A DNA stretch of 64,000 nucleotides from positions 62,001 to 126,000 of the forward strand of contig NZ_JSXC01000030.1 of assembly GCF_000803215.1 (NCBI RefSeq), given 5' to 3'. The stretch comes from Pectobacterium fontis (lineage in GTDB: Bacteria; Pseudomonadota; Gammaproteobacteria; Enterobacterales; Enterobacteriaceae). The notes below the pieces were generated by a model. The model saw nothing but the letters and a program-made list of their open reading frames with translations. It was not told where the DNA came from and searched no databases. The position numbers and the translations under genes were made by a program. Shown here piece by piece: positions 40,281-49,124 of this stretch (positions within the stretch are counted from its first letter, which is position 1; each line of letters begins with the position of its first letter).

Positions 40281-41141
40281 ATGACTGTAATACGACGATT
40301 GGATCAACACTTTCAGCAACAGTTGAAAAAAGGGATCACACCTTCATCACCAACAGGACTCACCCGTTTTTTTATTGAGTTTCTTTATTTTGGCATCAAA
40401 GAAGCCCGTGCCTGCATCTTCGTTGGTCTGTTCTTTCTTGCCGTTTTTGGCGTACCCAAAACGGGGTGGTTCTCTATCCCACGCTATGATTTGCTGCTGA
40501 TATTCGCCGTTCTGATTCAGGGATGGATGCTCGCCAGTAAACTGGAAACCTGGGACGAGTTAAAAGCGGTCACGCTGTTTCACCTCGTTGGGTTTGCACT
40601 GGAGGTATTTAAAACTTCATCCGGTATTCGTTCCTGGTCTTACCCTGATTTCGCCTACACCAAGGTATTGGGTGTACCGCTGTTCGCCGGATTCATGTAC
40701 GCGTCTGTCGGTAGCTATATCATCCAATGCTGGCGGCTGTTCGATATTAAAATTCGCCACCACCCACCCTATTGGTTGGCAACGTTAGTCGCGCTACTCA
40801 TTTACACCAATTTCTTCACCCACCACTACATCGGCGACTATCGCTGGTACATTGCCGCACTGGCCGTTGGACTCTATGCACGTACCACCGTCATTTTCAC
40901 ACCTTATGATCGGGAACGACGAATGCCGCTGTCATTAGCTTTTATTTTGATCGGCTTTTTTATCTGGCTGGCTGAAAATATCAGTACGTTTTTCAGTATC
41001 TGGCGCTATCCCGAGCAGCTTGGTGCCTGGTCGATGGTTCACGTAGGGAAATGGAGTTCGTGGGCTTTGCTGGTGATCATGACGTTCACCATCGTGATTT
41101 ATCTGAAGGACATCAAAAAGAGTATTCATGTTCCCGAATGA
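40281..41141 (+). CDS. DUF817 family integral membrane protein
   Basis: This 286-residue protein has about eight hydrophobic segments and reads as a DUF817 (YoaT-like) family member. A conserved hallmark is the region EVFKTSSGIRSWSYPDFAYT, and later YPEQLGAWSMVHVGKWSSWA; these contain charged and aromatic residues inside membrane parts. The function of the family is unknown. The ATG at 40281 follows AGGG by 8 bases. It stands alone between pta and yfcD, where E. coli carries yfcC, so this slot differs between genomes. Confidence 0.8.
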   Translation: MTVIRRLDQHFQQQLKKGITPSSPTGLTRFFIEFLYFGIKEARACIFVGLFFLAVFGVPKTGWFSIPRYDLLLIFAVLIQGWMLASKLETWDELKAVTLFHLVGFALEVFKTSSGIRSWSYPDFAYTKVLGVPLFAGFMYASVGSYIIQCWRLFDIKIRHHPPYWLATLVALLIYTNFFTHHYIGDYRWYIAALAVGLYARTTVIFTPYDRERRMPLSLAFILIGFFIWLAENISTFFSIWRYPEQLGAWSMVHVGKWSSWALLVIMTFTIVIYLKDIKKSIHVPE

Positions 41142-41171
41142 TAAATAGCAGGTCATCATTTAGAAATAGAG

Positions 41172-41198
41172 ACGCCGCTACGTGGAAAGCAGCGGCGT
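41172..41198. terminator. Hairpin between convergent DUF817 and yfcD genes
   Basis: ACGCCGCT and AGCGGCGT form a perfect 8-base-pair stem with an 11-base loop in the 81-base convergent gap. No long uridine run follows on either strand. It probably serves both 3' ends. Confidence 0.5.
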
Positions 41199-41222
41199 GG
41201 CAGGGATTTAGCTGATATAGGA

Positions 41223-41873
41223 TTATTTCTGTGGATCCGTCTCCGATGGTGCGGCGTTGCTGCCGTTTTCATCATTACCGTTCTCACTATCAACAATAGA
41301 TGTCGTACAGGATTCTACGGCTTCATCCAACTTACGTGAAATCGGCTTACCATATTCCCGATCGCTATAGCGCGTCAGCCACAGCGACAGGGCTTTCAGC
41401 GAATCCGGCGTAAATTCATCGCAGCGTGCAGTGATCTCCTGCGGCGTCAGCCAGCTAACTTCATCGACTTCTTCTTCCTGTAGCGCAAACGGCCCGTGGG
41501 TGACACAGCTAAACAACGCGCCCCACACCCGGCAATTCTCGCCTTCATAGTAGAACAAGCCGTGCTCTGCGAACGGCACGCCAGCAATACCAAGCTCTTC
41601 TTCAGCTTCACGACGTGCAGATTCCAGCATCTGTTCGCCACTTTGCACCACGCCACCAGCGGTCGCATCCAGCCAGCCTGGATAGAAATCTTTGATCTTG
41701 GTCCGGCGTTGTACCAGAATTTTGCCCATGCCATCATGCACGACAATGTAAGTGGCACGATGACGAAGACTCTGAGCACGCATCTGCTGACGACTTGACT
41801 GAGCAATTACCTCGTTGTTTTCATTGACGATATCAACCCACTCTGTGCCTGCTGCCTGACTTTGTTCCGCCAT
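41223..41873 (-). CDS. yfcD: Nudix hydrolase YfcD with acidic C-terminal extension
   Basis: This 216-residue protein contains a complete Nudix box ([23 protein letters not shown], fitting G-x5-E-x7-RE-x2-EE-x-G) and the IPP-isomerase-like surroundings of YfcD ([24 protein letters not shown]). E. coli YfcD has about 180 residues; the additional roughly 36 C-terminal residues here are acidic and low complexity ([20 protein letters not shown]). The substrate is unknown. It is in the conserved pta-yfcD-yfcE neighbourhood but separated from yfcE by 124 bases. Confidence 0.9.
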   Translation of the reverse strand: MAEQSQAAGTEWVDIVNENNEVIAQSSRQQMRAQSLRHRATYIVVHDGMGKILVQRRTKIKDFYPGWLDATAGGVVQSGEQMLESARREAEEELGIAGVPFAEHGLFYYEGENCRVWGALFSCVTHGPFALQEEEVDEVSWLTPQEITARCDEFTPDSLKALSLWLTRYSDREYGKPISRKLDEAVESCTTSIVDSENGNDENGSNAAPSETDPQK

Positions 41874-41997
41874 CCTCTGAAACCCTTTAGTATTGGCACG
41901 TTGCTACGTGCATCTGTTTTAAAATTATCGATATTTGCTGTGAATATTCCCTGCTGCCTTGCCATTATTCAAGGTTAAAAACAGGGTATACGCTAAA

Positions 41998-42549
41998 TTA
42001 GTGCCTAATCGCGACCTGCGCAATAGGCTCACCGCCATGTAATGGCACAACCTGCAACGCGTCTTCTGCAAGTAAACCGTAGCTCGCGGGGTATCCCCCT
42101 TTCGGCAAGCTCACTGAACCGGGGTTAAAAAAATAATACTCACCGCGCTGCTCAGCAATCGGGATATGGGTGTGTCCATAAACCAGTACATCTCCCGCGT
42201 GTAACGGTGGTAAATTCTCTGGATGATAAAGATGACCGTGCGTCAGGAAAAGACGCTGGTGCGGCAAGAGCACATGTTGCCACGGTGCCGTTATCGGAAA
42301 ACTCAACAGCATCTGATCAACCTCGCTGTCACAATTTCCCCGCACAGCAATGATACGTGATGCATACGCGTTTAACCGGGTAGCCACGTCACCCGGCTGA
42401 TACTTATCCGGCAATGGATTACGTGGGCCATGATTGAGAAAATCACCCAGCAAAATAAGCCAGTCGGCATGGCTCTGCTCGAAAATGTCCAGTACGCGAT
42501 CCGTGCTGCTGAGAGAACCATGTATGTCAGACGCAAACATCAACTTCAT
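41998..42549 (-). CDS. yfcE: Metallophosphodiesterase YfcE
   Basis: This 183-residue MJ0936-type calcineurin-like phosphodiesterase (E. coli YfcE 184) has metal-binding motifs in order: FASDIHGSLS, LLGDFLNHGPR, AVRGNCDSEVD, FLTHGHLYHP and VYGHTHIP. E. coli YfcE cleaves phosphodiesters in vitro with manganese; the natural substrate is not known. It is transcribed leftward, divergent from yfcG across a 249-base gap with no clear element. Confidence 0.94.
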   Translation of the reverse strand: MKLMFASDIHGSLSSTDRVLDIFEQSHADWLILLGDFLNHGPRNPLPDKYQPGDVATRLNAYASRIIAVRGNCDSEVDQMLLSFPITAPWQHVLLPHQRLFLTHGHLYHPENLPPLHAGDVLVYGHTHIPIAEQRGEYYFFNPGSVSLPKGGYPASYGLLAEDALQVVPLHGGEPIAQVAIRH

Positions 42550-42798
42550 CGCTTATCCCCACAACATTTCATCCACACTATTTCTATCCGTCATCGGAAA
42601 TAGTCTACCAAAGTTGGCGGCTCGCTTCCGGTAAAGATCGTGCAACAATGCGCGCTATCGCTTATTTTTTATTCGCAAAAGTGATAGGGTAAGAACCCGT
42701 TCTTCAATACGCTATTCTGACAGCACATCGCTTTCTCAGGCGATCAACTGCCATACAGTTCCATGATATTTTTCGGAATTAAAACGGAGACTTGATTC

Positions 42799-43425
42799 AT
42801 GATTGATCTGTATTACGCACCAACTCCTAACGGACACAAAATCACCCTGTTTCTGGAAGAAGCGAATCTCCCTTACCAACTCCACCGCGTGAATATCAGC
42901 AAAGGCGAACAATTCAAGCCAGCGTTTCTGGCTATCTCGCCTAACAATAAGATCCCTGCCATTGTCGATACACAGCCAGCGGAAGGTGACGCCCCTATCA
43001 GCCTGTTTGAATCCGGTGCCATCCTGCTGTATCTGGCGGAAAAACATGGCGTGCTGTTGAGTGATTCATTACGTGAACGCACAGCTACGCTACAGTGGTT
43101 GTTCTGGCAGGTCGCGGGTTTTGGGCCAATGTTGGGGCAAAACCACCATTTTAACCACTACGCTCCCAAGCCCGTGCCTTATGCCATTGAACGCTATCAA
43201 CAGGAAACACAGCGCTTGTACGGCGTGCTGGATAAACATCTGCAAAGCAGCCCATGGTTAGCCGGAGAACATTACAGCATCGCCGATATCGCGACCTATC
43301 CATGGGTTGTTTCTTATGCTCGCCAGCGCATCAGTCTTGATGATTATTCCGCGGTGAAAGCATGGTATACGCGCATCAGCGAACGTCCGGCAACACAGCG
43401 AGCTTATCAACTCGCCGAGCAGTAA
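42799..43425 (+). CDS. yfcG: Disulfide-bond oxidoreductase YfcG (GST/Nu-class)
   Basis: This 208-residue glutathione transferase-like protein has an N-terminal thioredoxin fold (MIDLYYAPTPNGHKITLFLE) with the glutathione-binding SPNNKIPAIVD and LFESGAILLYLAEK, then a helical domain with LQWLFWQVAGFGPMLGQNHH characteristic of YfcG. E. coli YfcG binds glutathione disulfide and reduces disulfides. It is probably monocistronic, with folX starting 124 bases later after a palindromic region. Confidence 0.93.
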   Translation: MIDLYYAPTPNGHKITLFLEEANLPYQLHRVNISKGEQFKPAFLAISPNNKIPAIVDTQPAEGDAPISLFESGAILLYLAEKHGVLLSDSLRERTATLQWLFWQVAGFGPMLGQNHHFNHYAPKPVPYAIERYQQETQRLYGVLDKHLQSSPWLAGEHYSIADIATYPWVVSYARQRISLDDYSAVKAWYTRISERPATQRAYQLAEQ

Positions 43426-43483
43426 AATTCTGATCTCATCTCGTTCGGCCTTTGGGTATCTTCTGTTATGGTAATCAGCCTAT

Positions 43484-43497
43484 TATTGTTAACAATA
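43484..43497. promoter_or_regulatory. 14-bp perfect palindrome upstream of folX
   Basis: TATTGTT-AACAATA is a perfect palindrome 52 bases before the folX start. It could be an operator. AT-rich palindromes can arise by chance, so confidence is low. Confidence 0.35.
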
Positions 43498-43549
43498 CCT
43501 TAGATACTGCGGTTTATTCGCAGTCACAGAAGCAACCGAGGGCCGCGCA

Positions 43550-43921
43550 ATGCCACATCACCATGCTGATGCCATTATTCGTATAAAGAATCTGCGCCTG
43601 CGTACCTTCATCGGTATCAAAGATGAAGAAATCACGAATAAGCAGGATGTGATCATTAATGTTGTCATTCACTACCCAGCAGAGCAGGCACGCAATAGCG
43701 AGCATATCGCCGATGCGCTGAATTATCGCACCATCACCAAAAACATTATTCGCCATGTAGAAGATAACCGCTTCGCTTTGCTGGAAAAATTAACACAGGA
43801 TGTGCTCAATATCGCCCGCGATCACGAATGGATCACCTATGCTGAAGTAGAAATAGATAAACCATTTGCCCTGCGATACGCCGATTCGGTTTCCATGACC
43901 CTGCGTTATCACAAGACATAA
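43550..43921 (+). CDS. folX: Dihydroneopterin triphosphate 2'-epimerase FolX
   Basis: This 123-residue protein is close in length to E. coli FolX (120). The FolB-like tunnelling fold signature [18 protein letters not shown] is at the N-terminus, the catalytic-site segment [20 protein letters not shown] in the middle, and [20 protein letters not shown] at the end. It epimerises the 2' carbon of dihydroneopterin triphosphate, giving the monapterin series. yfcH follows after 17 bases, probably in one transcript. Confidence 0.95.
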   Translation: MPHHHADAIIRIKNLRLRTFIGIKDEEITNKQDVIINVVIHYPAEQARNSEHIADALNYRTITKNIIRHVEDNRFALLEKLTQDVLNIARDHEWITYAEVEIDKPFALRYADSVSMTLRYHKT

Positions 43922-43938
43922 CAATATGGGAGCGCACG

Positions 43939-44844
43939 ATGCAACTACTCATAACCGGTGGAACGGGTCTCATTGGTCGCCATCTTATCCAGCGATTGCA
44001 ACTGCTTTCTCATCACATCACGGTACTGACACGCGACCCTGAGCGTGCCCGGCGCGTGCTTGGCAAGCAGGTAGAGTATTGGTCAACGCTGAGTAATGTC
44101 ACCTCGCTGAACGACTTTGATGGCATCATCAATCTGGCGGGTGAACCTATCGCCGACAAACGGTGGACGCAGCAGCAAAAACAGCGTCTGGCACAAAGCC
44201 GCTGGAGCATCACCGGGCAACTGACCGCGTTGATAAAGGCCAGCAGTGAACCACCCGCCGTTTTTATCTCTGGATCGGCTGTCGGGTATTATGGCGACCA
44301 GGGGGACGCGCTGGTCACGGAAGATGAATCCCCAGTCGATGAATTCACACACCATCTGTGCGCCCGCTGGGAAGCCCTGGCGCAATCCGCCGAAAGCGAC
44401 CGAACCCGAGTGTGCCTGCTACGTACGGGCATTGTGCTGTCAGCGCAAGGGGGAGCACTGGCCAAAATGCTGCCGATCTTCCGCCTTGGGCTTGGCGGGC
44501 CGATGGGGTCTGGCAAGCAATACATGCCATGGATTCATATTGATGACATGGTTAACGGCATTCTCTATCTGCTGGATCAGCCGATATTGAGAGGTGCCTT
44601 CAATATGGTTGCGCCCTATCCGGTTCATAACGAACAATTTTCCGCCACGCTGGCACACGTATTGGATCGTCCCGGTTTTCTGCGAGCACCGGCTTTCGCG
44701 ATCAAATTACTGATGGGAGAAGCCTCAACGCTGGTACTGGGCGGGCAGCGCGCCATCCCACAGCGGCTGGAAGCAGCAGGGTTTGGTTTCCGCTTCTTTG
44801 AACTGGAAGAGGCTCTGAAAGACGTCATCAAAAAACCGGGTTGA
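43939..44844 (+). CDS. yfcH: Epimerase-like SDR protein YfcH
   Basis: This 301-residue protein (E. coli YfcH 297) is an extended short-chain dehydrogenase of the SDR39U1 type. The N-terminal nucleotide motif [10 protein letters not shown] is followed by [26 protein letters not shown] with the active-site tyrosine region, and the C-terminal DUF1731 part ([20 protein letters not shown]). The substrate is unknown. GGGAG lies 6 bases before the ATG. It forms a pair with folX and converges with hisP. Confidence 0.93.
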   Translation: MQLLITGGTGLIGRHLIQRLQLLSHHITVLTRDPERARRVLGKQVEYWSTLSNVTSLNDFDGIINLAGEPIADKRWTQQQKQRLAQSRWSITGQLTALIKASSEPPAVFISGSAVGYYGDQGDALVTEDESPVDEFTHHLCARWEALAQSAESDRTRVCLLRTGIVLSAQGGALAKMLPIFRLGLGGPMGSGKQYMPWIHIDDMVNGILYLLDQPILRGAFNMVAPYPVHNEQFSATLAHVLDRPGFLRAPAFAIKLLMGEASTLVLGGQRAIPQRLEAAGFGFRFFELEEALKDVIKKPG

Positions 44845-44869
44845 CTCATTGCTGAGAGTGAAGCGTTTG

Positions 44870-44889
44870 GGGCTGATAACCATCAGCCC
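44870..44889. terminator. Hairpin between convergent yfcH and hisP
   Basis: GGGCTGAT and ATCAGCCC form a perfect 8-base-pair stem with loop AACC in the 52-base gap. Poor uridine runs follow on both sides. It can serve both converging genes. Confidence 0.6.
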
Positions 44890-44896
44890 GCAAAAC

Positions 44897-45670
44897 CTAC
44901 TTCAAGGCACCCGACAAAAACTGCTGCAAACGCGCACTTTTCGGGCGACCGAAAAGCTGGTCTGGCGGGCCTTCCTCTTCAATCACGCCCTGATGCAAGA
45001 AAATGACGTGGCTGGAGACATGGCGGGCAAACTCCATTTCATGTGTCACCACCACCATCGTTTTTCCTTCCTCCGCGAGCTGCTGCATGATGCGCAGTAC
45101 CTCACCGACCAATTCAGGATCGAGTGCCGATGTCGGTTCATCGAATAGCAACACTTCAGGCTCCATTGCCAGCGCCCGCGCAATAGACACGCGCTGCTGC
45201 TGACCACCAGAGAGATCTGACGGGTATTTCTGCTGGGCAGAATCAATAATCCCCACCTTATTCAGATAGAACACCGCCCGCTCACGCGCTTCCGCTTTAC
45301 TGAGTCCTAACACCTGAATCGGCGCTTCCATCACGTTCTCCAACGCCGTCATGAAGCTCCACAGGTTGAAATGCTGAAACACCATGGTCAGACGGGTTCT
45401 CAGCATCTGAAGCTGCTTTTTATCGAACACCTTCAACTGTCCGTCCGTGTCGCGCACCATGCGAATTTCCTGATCGCTGACGTAAATCGCCCCTTCGCAA
45501 GGTTTTTCCAGAAAATTAATGCAGCGCAGTAAGGTACTTTTTCCTGAGCCGGACGACCCAATAATGGAAATCACGTCACCTGCTTTTGCCTGCAATGAGA
45601 TCCCTTTCAACACCTCATGCTGGCCATAACGTTTACGCAGTTCCGTCACCATCAATTTATTATTCGACAT
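44897..45670 (-). CDS. hisP: Histidine/basic amino acid ABC transporter ATPase HisP
   Basis: The ATG at 45670 ([20 protein letters not shown]) gives 257 residues, the E. coli HisP length, and follows AGGA by 9 bases. An upstream in-frame codon at 45709 would overlap hisM. All ATPase motifs are present: Walker [16 protein letters not shown]-loop MVFQHFNLW, signature [15 protein letters not shown], Walker [13 protein letters not shown] and H-loop VVVTHE. It energises import of histidine and other basic amino acids via HisQ and HisM. It is the last gene of hisJQMP. Confidence 0.96.
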   Translation of the reverse strand: MSNNKLMVTELRKRYGQHEVLKGISLQAKAGDVISIIGSSGSGKSTLLRCINFLEKPCEGAIYVSDQEIRMVRDTDGQLKVFDKKQLQMLRTRLTMVFQHFNLWSFMTALENVMEAPIQVLGLSKAEARERAVFYLNKVGIIDSAQQKYPSDLSGGQQQRVSIARALAMEPEVLLFDEPTSALDPELVGEVLRIMQQLAEEGKTMVVVTHEMEFARHVSSHVIFLHQGVIEEEGPPDQLFGRPKSARLQQFLSGALK

Positions 45671-45686
45671 GCTTTTTTTCCTGCGT

Positions 45687-46403
45687 TTAATGAGATGAAC
45701 GGGTATCAAGATGACGTAACCAGTGCCGTTCCGCCTTTCTGAACAGCCCGATTAGCACAAATGAGATCGCCAAATAGATAACCGCGGCAATACCGAACGC
45801 ATAAAACGGCTGGTAGGTTGCGGCGTTGATGTCACGGGCAATCTTCAGAATATCCGGTACGGTCACGGTAAAGGCCAACGCCGTCGAATGCAGCATCAGA
45901 ATGACTTCGTTGCTGTAGGCTGGCAACGCAATACGTAGCGCCCCCGGCAAAATAATGCAGCGATATTGCTTAAAACGGGAGAAACCGTATGCTCTGGCAG
46001 CTTCAATTTCCCCGTGTGGTATCGATCGGATTGCTCCCGCGAAAATTTCTGTGGTGTACGCGCAGGTATTGAGTGCCAGCGCCAAAATAGCGCAATTCAA
46101 CCCACTGCGAAAAAAGGCATTCAGCAGATCGGTGCCACGAACAATTTCCAGACTATATACGCCAGAGTAAAACACCAGGAGCTGTACATAAAGCGGAGTA
46201 CCGCGAAACACATAGGTAAATAGCCAAACGGGAAGGCTGAATCGGCGTCGTGGCGATACGCGGGCAATCGCCAACGGCAGCGCCATTATCCCGCCAATGA
46301 CTACCGAAGAAATCAACAGCCAGAGCGTCATCGCCAATCCGGTCAGGCGGTAGCCATCGCTCCACAGTAGCGGCTGCCAGTATTGTTGCAGGATCTCACT
46401 CAT
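45687..46403 (-). CDS. hisM: Histidine ABC transporter permease HisM
   Basis: The start at 46403 ([20 protein letters not shown]) gives 238 residues, the E. coli HisM length. It has five to six membrane helices and the docking loop [20 protein letters not shown] typical of polar amino acid permeases. It overlaps the end of hisQ by 8 bases and pairs with HisQ in the membrane. The end is 16 bases before hisP. Confidence 0.96.
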   Translation of the reverse strand: MSEILQQYWQPLLWSDGYRLTGLAMTLWLLISSVVIGGIMALPLAIARVSPRRRFSLPVWLFTYVFRGTPLYVQLLVFYSGVYSLEIVRGTDLLNAFFRSGLNCAILALALNTCAYTTEIFAGAIRSIPHGEIEAARAYGFSRFKQYRCIILPGALRIALPAYSNEVILMLHSTALAFTVTVPDILKIARDINAATYQPFYAFGIAAVIYLAISFVLIGLFRKAERHWLRHLDTRSSH

Positions 46404-47085
46404 AATTGATTTTCTTGACTCCCTGCGAATAGTGCTTTTCCAGCCACCACAGCACACCGTTAGAAACCGTGGTAAAAATCAGGTACATCGCCCCGGCAAC
46501 CAACGCAAAATAAAATGGTTCGTGTGCGCCCTTGCCTGCCAGTTGCGTCGCCTTAATCACATCATTCAGGCCAAGCAATGACACCAGCGCTGTCGCTTTC
46601 AGGATCACCTGCCAGTTATTGCCAATGCCCGGCAGGGCGAAGCGCATCATGGACGGAAACAGAATGCGGCGGAACACCTTCATGGGAGAGAAACCGAACG
46701 CGACGGCGGCTTCGATTTGCCCGCGCGGTACAGCGAGATAGGCACCACGAAACGTTTCCGTGAAATACGCGCCGTAAATAAAGCCCAGCGTAATAATCCC
46801 GGCTGTCAGCGGATCGATGTCAATTTGTTCCAATCCTATCGATTCCGTCATGCCGTTTAAGGCAATTTGCAGCCCATAGAAAATCAACAGCATCAGTACC
46901 AAATCGGGGATGCCGCGGATCAATGTGGTGTAGCAGGAAAAGCACCCTGCCAGCAGACGATGGGAAGATAACTTAGCCGACGCGCCAATCAGGCCGATAA
47001 TCAGCGCCAGCAGTAGCGAACTCACCGCCAGCTCCAGCGTCATGATGGCACCATCCAGTATCAACTGGGAATAGCCATAGAGCAT
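46396..47085 (-). CDS. hisQ: Histidine ABC transporter permease HisQ
   Basis: The ATG at 47085 (MLYGYSQLILDGAIMTLELA) gives 229 residues against 228 in E. coli; a TTG one codon earlier is also possible. The permease fold has about five helices and the docking loop QIEAAVAFGFSPMKVFRRIL. It forms the channel with HisM. A strong hairpin lies in the gap after hisJ, which likely sets its lower expression relative to the binding protein. Confidence 0.96.
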   Translation of the reverse strand: MLYGYSQLILDGAIMTLELAVSSLLLALIIGLIGASAKLSSHRLLAGCFSCYTTLIRGIPDLVLMLLIFYGLQIALNGMTESIGLEQIDIDPLTAGIITLGFIYGAYFTETFRGAYLAVPRGQIEAAVAFGFSPMKVFRRILFPSMMRFALPGIGNNWQVILKATALVSLLGLNDVIKATQLAGKGAHEPFYFALVAGAMYLIFTTVSNGVLWWLEKHYSQGVKKINYE

Positions 47086-47139
47086 CAATGATATCCGTTG
47101 AAATAGCGGTTAAAGCACATAGCGTTATCAGTCAGGAGA

Positions 47140-47168
47140 ACGACACGGGAGGAACGTTCCCGTGTCGT
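47140..47168. repeat. Strong hairpin in the hisJ-hisQ gap
   Basis: ACGACACGGGA and TCCCGTGTCGT form a perfect 11-base-pair stem with a 7-base loop, 46 bases after the hisJ stop. No uridine run follows on the minus strand. In Salmonella the same gap holds REP sequences that stabilise the upstream message, and this hairpin could do the same job. Confidence 0.7.
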
Positions 47169-47213
47169 ATTGCCCGGTGATACCGCGACACAATATGAAC
47201 AGTAATAACGAAA

Positions 47214-47993
47214 TTAGCCGCCGTAGACGTCAAAATCGAAGTATTTTTTCGCGAAGGTATCGTAAGTGCCGTCTTTGCGCATATCTGCAAAGGCTTTATC
47301 CAGCGCCGCCTTCAGCTCAGTATCTGCTTTACGCAGCCCCATACCGGTGCCAACCCCGAAGAATTTGTCATCTTTTACCGCCGGGCCAGCAAACGCGTAG
47401 TCTTTACCCATGTCGAGTTTCAGGAAACCTTCACTTCCTGCCACTTCATCCTGAAATGCGGCATCGATACGACCAGCGGTCAGATCGGCGTAGATCAGAT
47501 CCTGATTTTGATAAGCCACAACTTCAACACCTTTTGGCTGCCAGTTCGCGTTAGCAAAAGCCTCCTGTGTTGATGCCTGCAATACGCCGACGCGCTTGCC
47601 CCCCAGAGAAGCCAGCGTTGGCTCAATGCTCGCCCCCTTCTTCGCAATCAAACGCGCGTTAGCCGCATACAGCTTCTCGGTGAAAGCAATTTCCTGCTGA
47701 CGTTTTTCAGTGATGGACAGAGAAGAGATGATGGCATCAATTTTTTTCGCCTTAAGGGAAGGGATTAACGCATCAAAGTCACTTTCCACAAACGTACAGT
47801 TAGCCTGAATACGCTTGCACAACTCTTTCGCCAGATCGATATCAAACCCCACCAGTTCACCACTGGCGTTTTTGGATTCAAAGGGAGCATAGGTAGGATC
47901 GGTGCCGATTTTAATATTCTTAGGGATCTCCGCCAGCGCGCTGCCCGCAGCCAGAATGAGTGCCAACGGCAAAACTTTGATCAGTTTTTTCAT
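47214..47993 (-). CDS. hisJ: Periplasmic histidine/lysine-arginine-ornithine binding protein (HisJ/ArgT)
   Basis: This 259-residue protein has a clear signal peptide ([21 protein letters not shown], mature EIPKNIKIG). The mature part follows the HisJ/LAO fold: [36 protein letters not shown] with the disulfide cysteine, [21 protein letters not shown], and [11 protein letters not shown]. coli carries two such genes in tandem, argT and hisJ. Only one copy is present here, and HisJ and ArgT cannot be told apart by eye. It is first in the hisJQMP operon and is preceded by a sigma-54 promoter and NtrC-type sites. Confidence 0.9.
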   Translation of the reverse strand: MKKLIKVLPLALILAAGSALAEIPKNIKIGTDPTYAPFESKNASGELVGFDIDLAKELCKRIQANCTFVESDFDALIPSLKAKKIDAIISSLSITEKRQQEIAFTEKLYAANARLIAKKGASIEPTLASLGGKRVGVLQASTQEAFANANWQPKGVEVVAYQNQDLIYADLTAGRIDAAFQDEVAGSEGFLKLDMGKDYAFAGPAVKDDKFFGVGTGMGLRKADTELKAALDKAFADMRKDGTYDTFAKKYFDFDVYGG

Positions 47994-48120
47994 ATTGCTA
48001 CCCTTATCATGAGTGATGGATGTCGTGTGTCGTCAATGTCGGAACAGATATCGATTTATTACTTAAAAATGAACGATATGAGTGCTATTCGTTTCTCACG
48101 CCGACTATTACCATTTCCAT

Positions 48121-48136
48121 AGCAGTTTTCATGCCA
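48121..48136 (-). promoter_or_regulatory. Sigma-54 promoter of hisJQMP
   Basis: On the minus strand TGGCATGAAAACTGCT has the invariant GG and GC dinucleotides separated by exactly 10 bases and differs from TGGCACG-N4-TTGCT at two positions. It lies 128 bases upstream of the hisJ start and points toward it. Confidence 0.65.
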
Positions 48137-48284
48137 CAATGAACGTAAGGGCGTCGTCACTCCACCCTAGACAGGGCCGATGAAAATTAATGAATAACCA
48201 TTTGATTATGAAATATTTTTCCAATAATTTTTTGGCAGATAACAATCAGAACAGATAACAATGCCATGAACACTAAAAACCAAA

Positions 48285-48301
48285 TGCACCATTTAAGTGC
48301 T
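48285..48301. promoter_or_regulatory. NtrC-type site I upstream of hisJ
   Basis: TGCACCATTTAAGTGCT carries the GCAC-N7-GTGC dyad of NtrC (NRI) binding sites. It lies about 155 bases upstream of the sigma-54 element, a normal enhancer distance, and 4 bases from a second site. Confidence 0.6.
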
Positions 48302-48305
48302 TTTG

Positions 48306-48322
48306 TGCGCAAAATTGGTGCA
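48306..48322. promoter_or_regulatory. NtrC-type site II upstream of hisJ
   Basis: TGCGCAAAATTGGTGCA matches the glnA-type NtrC sequence TGCACCAAAATGGTGCA at about 14 of 17 positions, with one change in the left GCAC arm. Its centre is 21 bases, two helical turns, from site I, which suits cooperative binding. Confidence 0.65.
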
Positions 48323-48405
48323 ATGTGATAAAAAGGCACAAAAAAAGGGCAGTGAAGGTTTACCGCCCCAAGAGAAGAAAATAGCGCATGTTGGCGTCTA
48401 TCCTG

Positions 48406-48978
48406 CTACGACGCACCTTGCCAGCGGGTAAAAAGATCTTTCGGCAACTCGATATCAAACTGGTCCAAAATGCGGTTCACCGTCTGATCGACAATATCCT
48501 GCACACTTTCTGGGCGATGATAAAACGCAGGCACCGGTGGCATAATGATCGCCCCCAGCTCAACGGCAGCGGTCATCAGCCGTAAATGCCCTAAATGCAA
48601 CGGCGTTTCACGCACGCCCAGCACCAAACGACGGCGCTCCTTCAGCACCACATCTGCTGCACGAGTCAACAGGTTGTCGCTGTAGCTATGCACAATGCCG
48701 GAAAGGGTTTTTATCGAACAGGGTAAAATCACCATCCCCGCTGTTTTAAACGATCCTGAGGAAACACTCGCCGCAATATCACGCGTGTCATGCACCACAT
48801 CGGCCAGCGCCTGTACGTCACGCAGACTAAAATCCGTTTCTAACGCCAGCGTCTGCCGGGCTGACTGACTCATGATCAGATGTGTTTCAATACCTTCCAC
48901 CGTCTGTAATATCTGTAGTAGACGGATGCCGTAAATCACCCCGCTGGCACCGGAAATCCCTATAATGAGTCGCTTCAT
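48406..48978 (-). CDS. ubiX: Flavin prenyltransferase UbiX
   Basis: The ATG at 48978 (MKRLIIGISGASGVIYGIRL) gives 190 residues (E. coli 189), with AGGAAC upstream. Signatures are the flavin-binding GISGASG, ILPCSIKTLSGIVHS, and LKERRRLVLGVRETPLHLGH. It transfers a dimethylallyl group to FMN to make the prenylated cofactor of UbiD in ubiquinone synthesis. It lies downstream of purF as in E. coli, but a strong terminator stands between them, so an own promoter or read-through is needed. Confidence 0.96.
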   Translation of the reverse strand: MKRLIIGISGASGVIYGIRLLQILQTVEGIETHLIMSQSARQTLALETDFSLRDVQALADVVHDTRDIAASVSSGSFKTAGMVILPCSIKTLSGIVHSYSDNLLTRAADVVLKERRRLVLGVRETPLHLGHLRLMTAAVELGAIIMPPVPAFYHRPESVQDIVDQTVNRILDQFDIELPKDLFTRWQGAS

Positions 48979-49067
48979 GTTTACTGTTCCTGATCGCCGC
49001 GGAAAAATCATCTATGCCGACTGTGCCGGATTACATAGGGATAAGCAAGGATAAGCACCGAACGACA

Positions 49068-49097
49068 AAGGGGAAGACACTTTCGCGTCTTCCCCTT
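49068..49097 (-). terminator. Terminator of the cvpA-purF unit
   Basis: AAGGGGAAGAC and GTCTTCCCCTT form a perfect 11-base-pair stem with an 8-base loop on the minus strand, followed by TGTCG. It is 28 bases after the purF stop. The uridine run is short, so some read-through into ubiX is plausible. Confidence 0.75.
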
Positions 49098-49124
49098 CAA
49101 TACAGCCTTACGTACAGCGAGCCG

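Larger units (their letters stand above)
47994..48405. promoter_or_regulatory. hisJ promoter and enhancer region
   Basis: This 412-base region between hisJ and ubiX has no supported gene. It contains a sigma-54-type promoter at 48121-48136 on the minus strand and two NtrC-type dyads at 48285-48322. The part between them (48140-48280) is AT-rich, as expected for a bendable loop, possibly with IHF. Near 48345-48368 are short repeats of GGGC/GCCC flanking the ubiX end. Confidence 0.6.
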
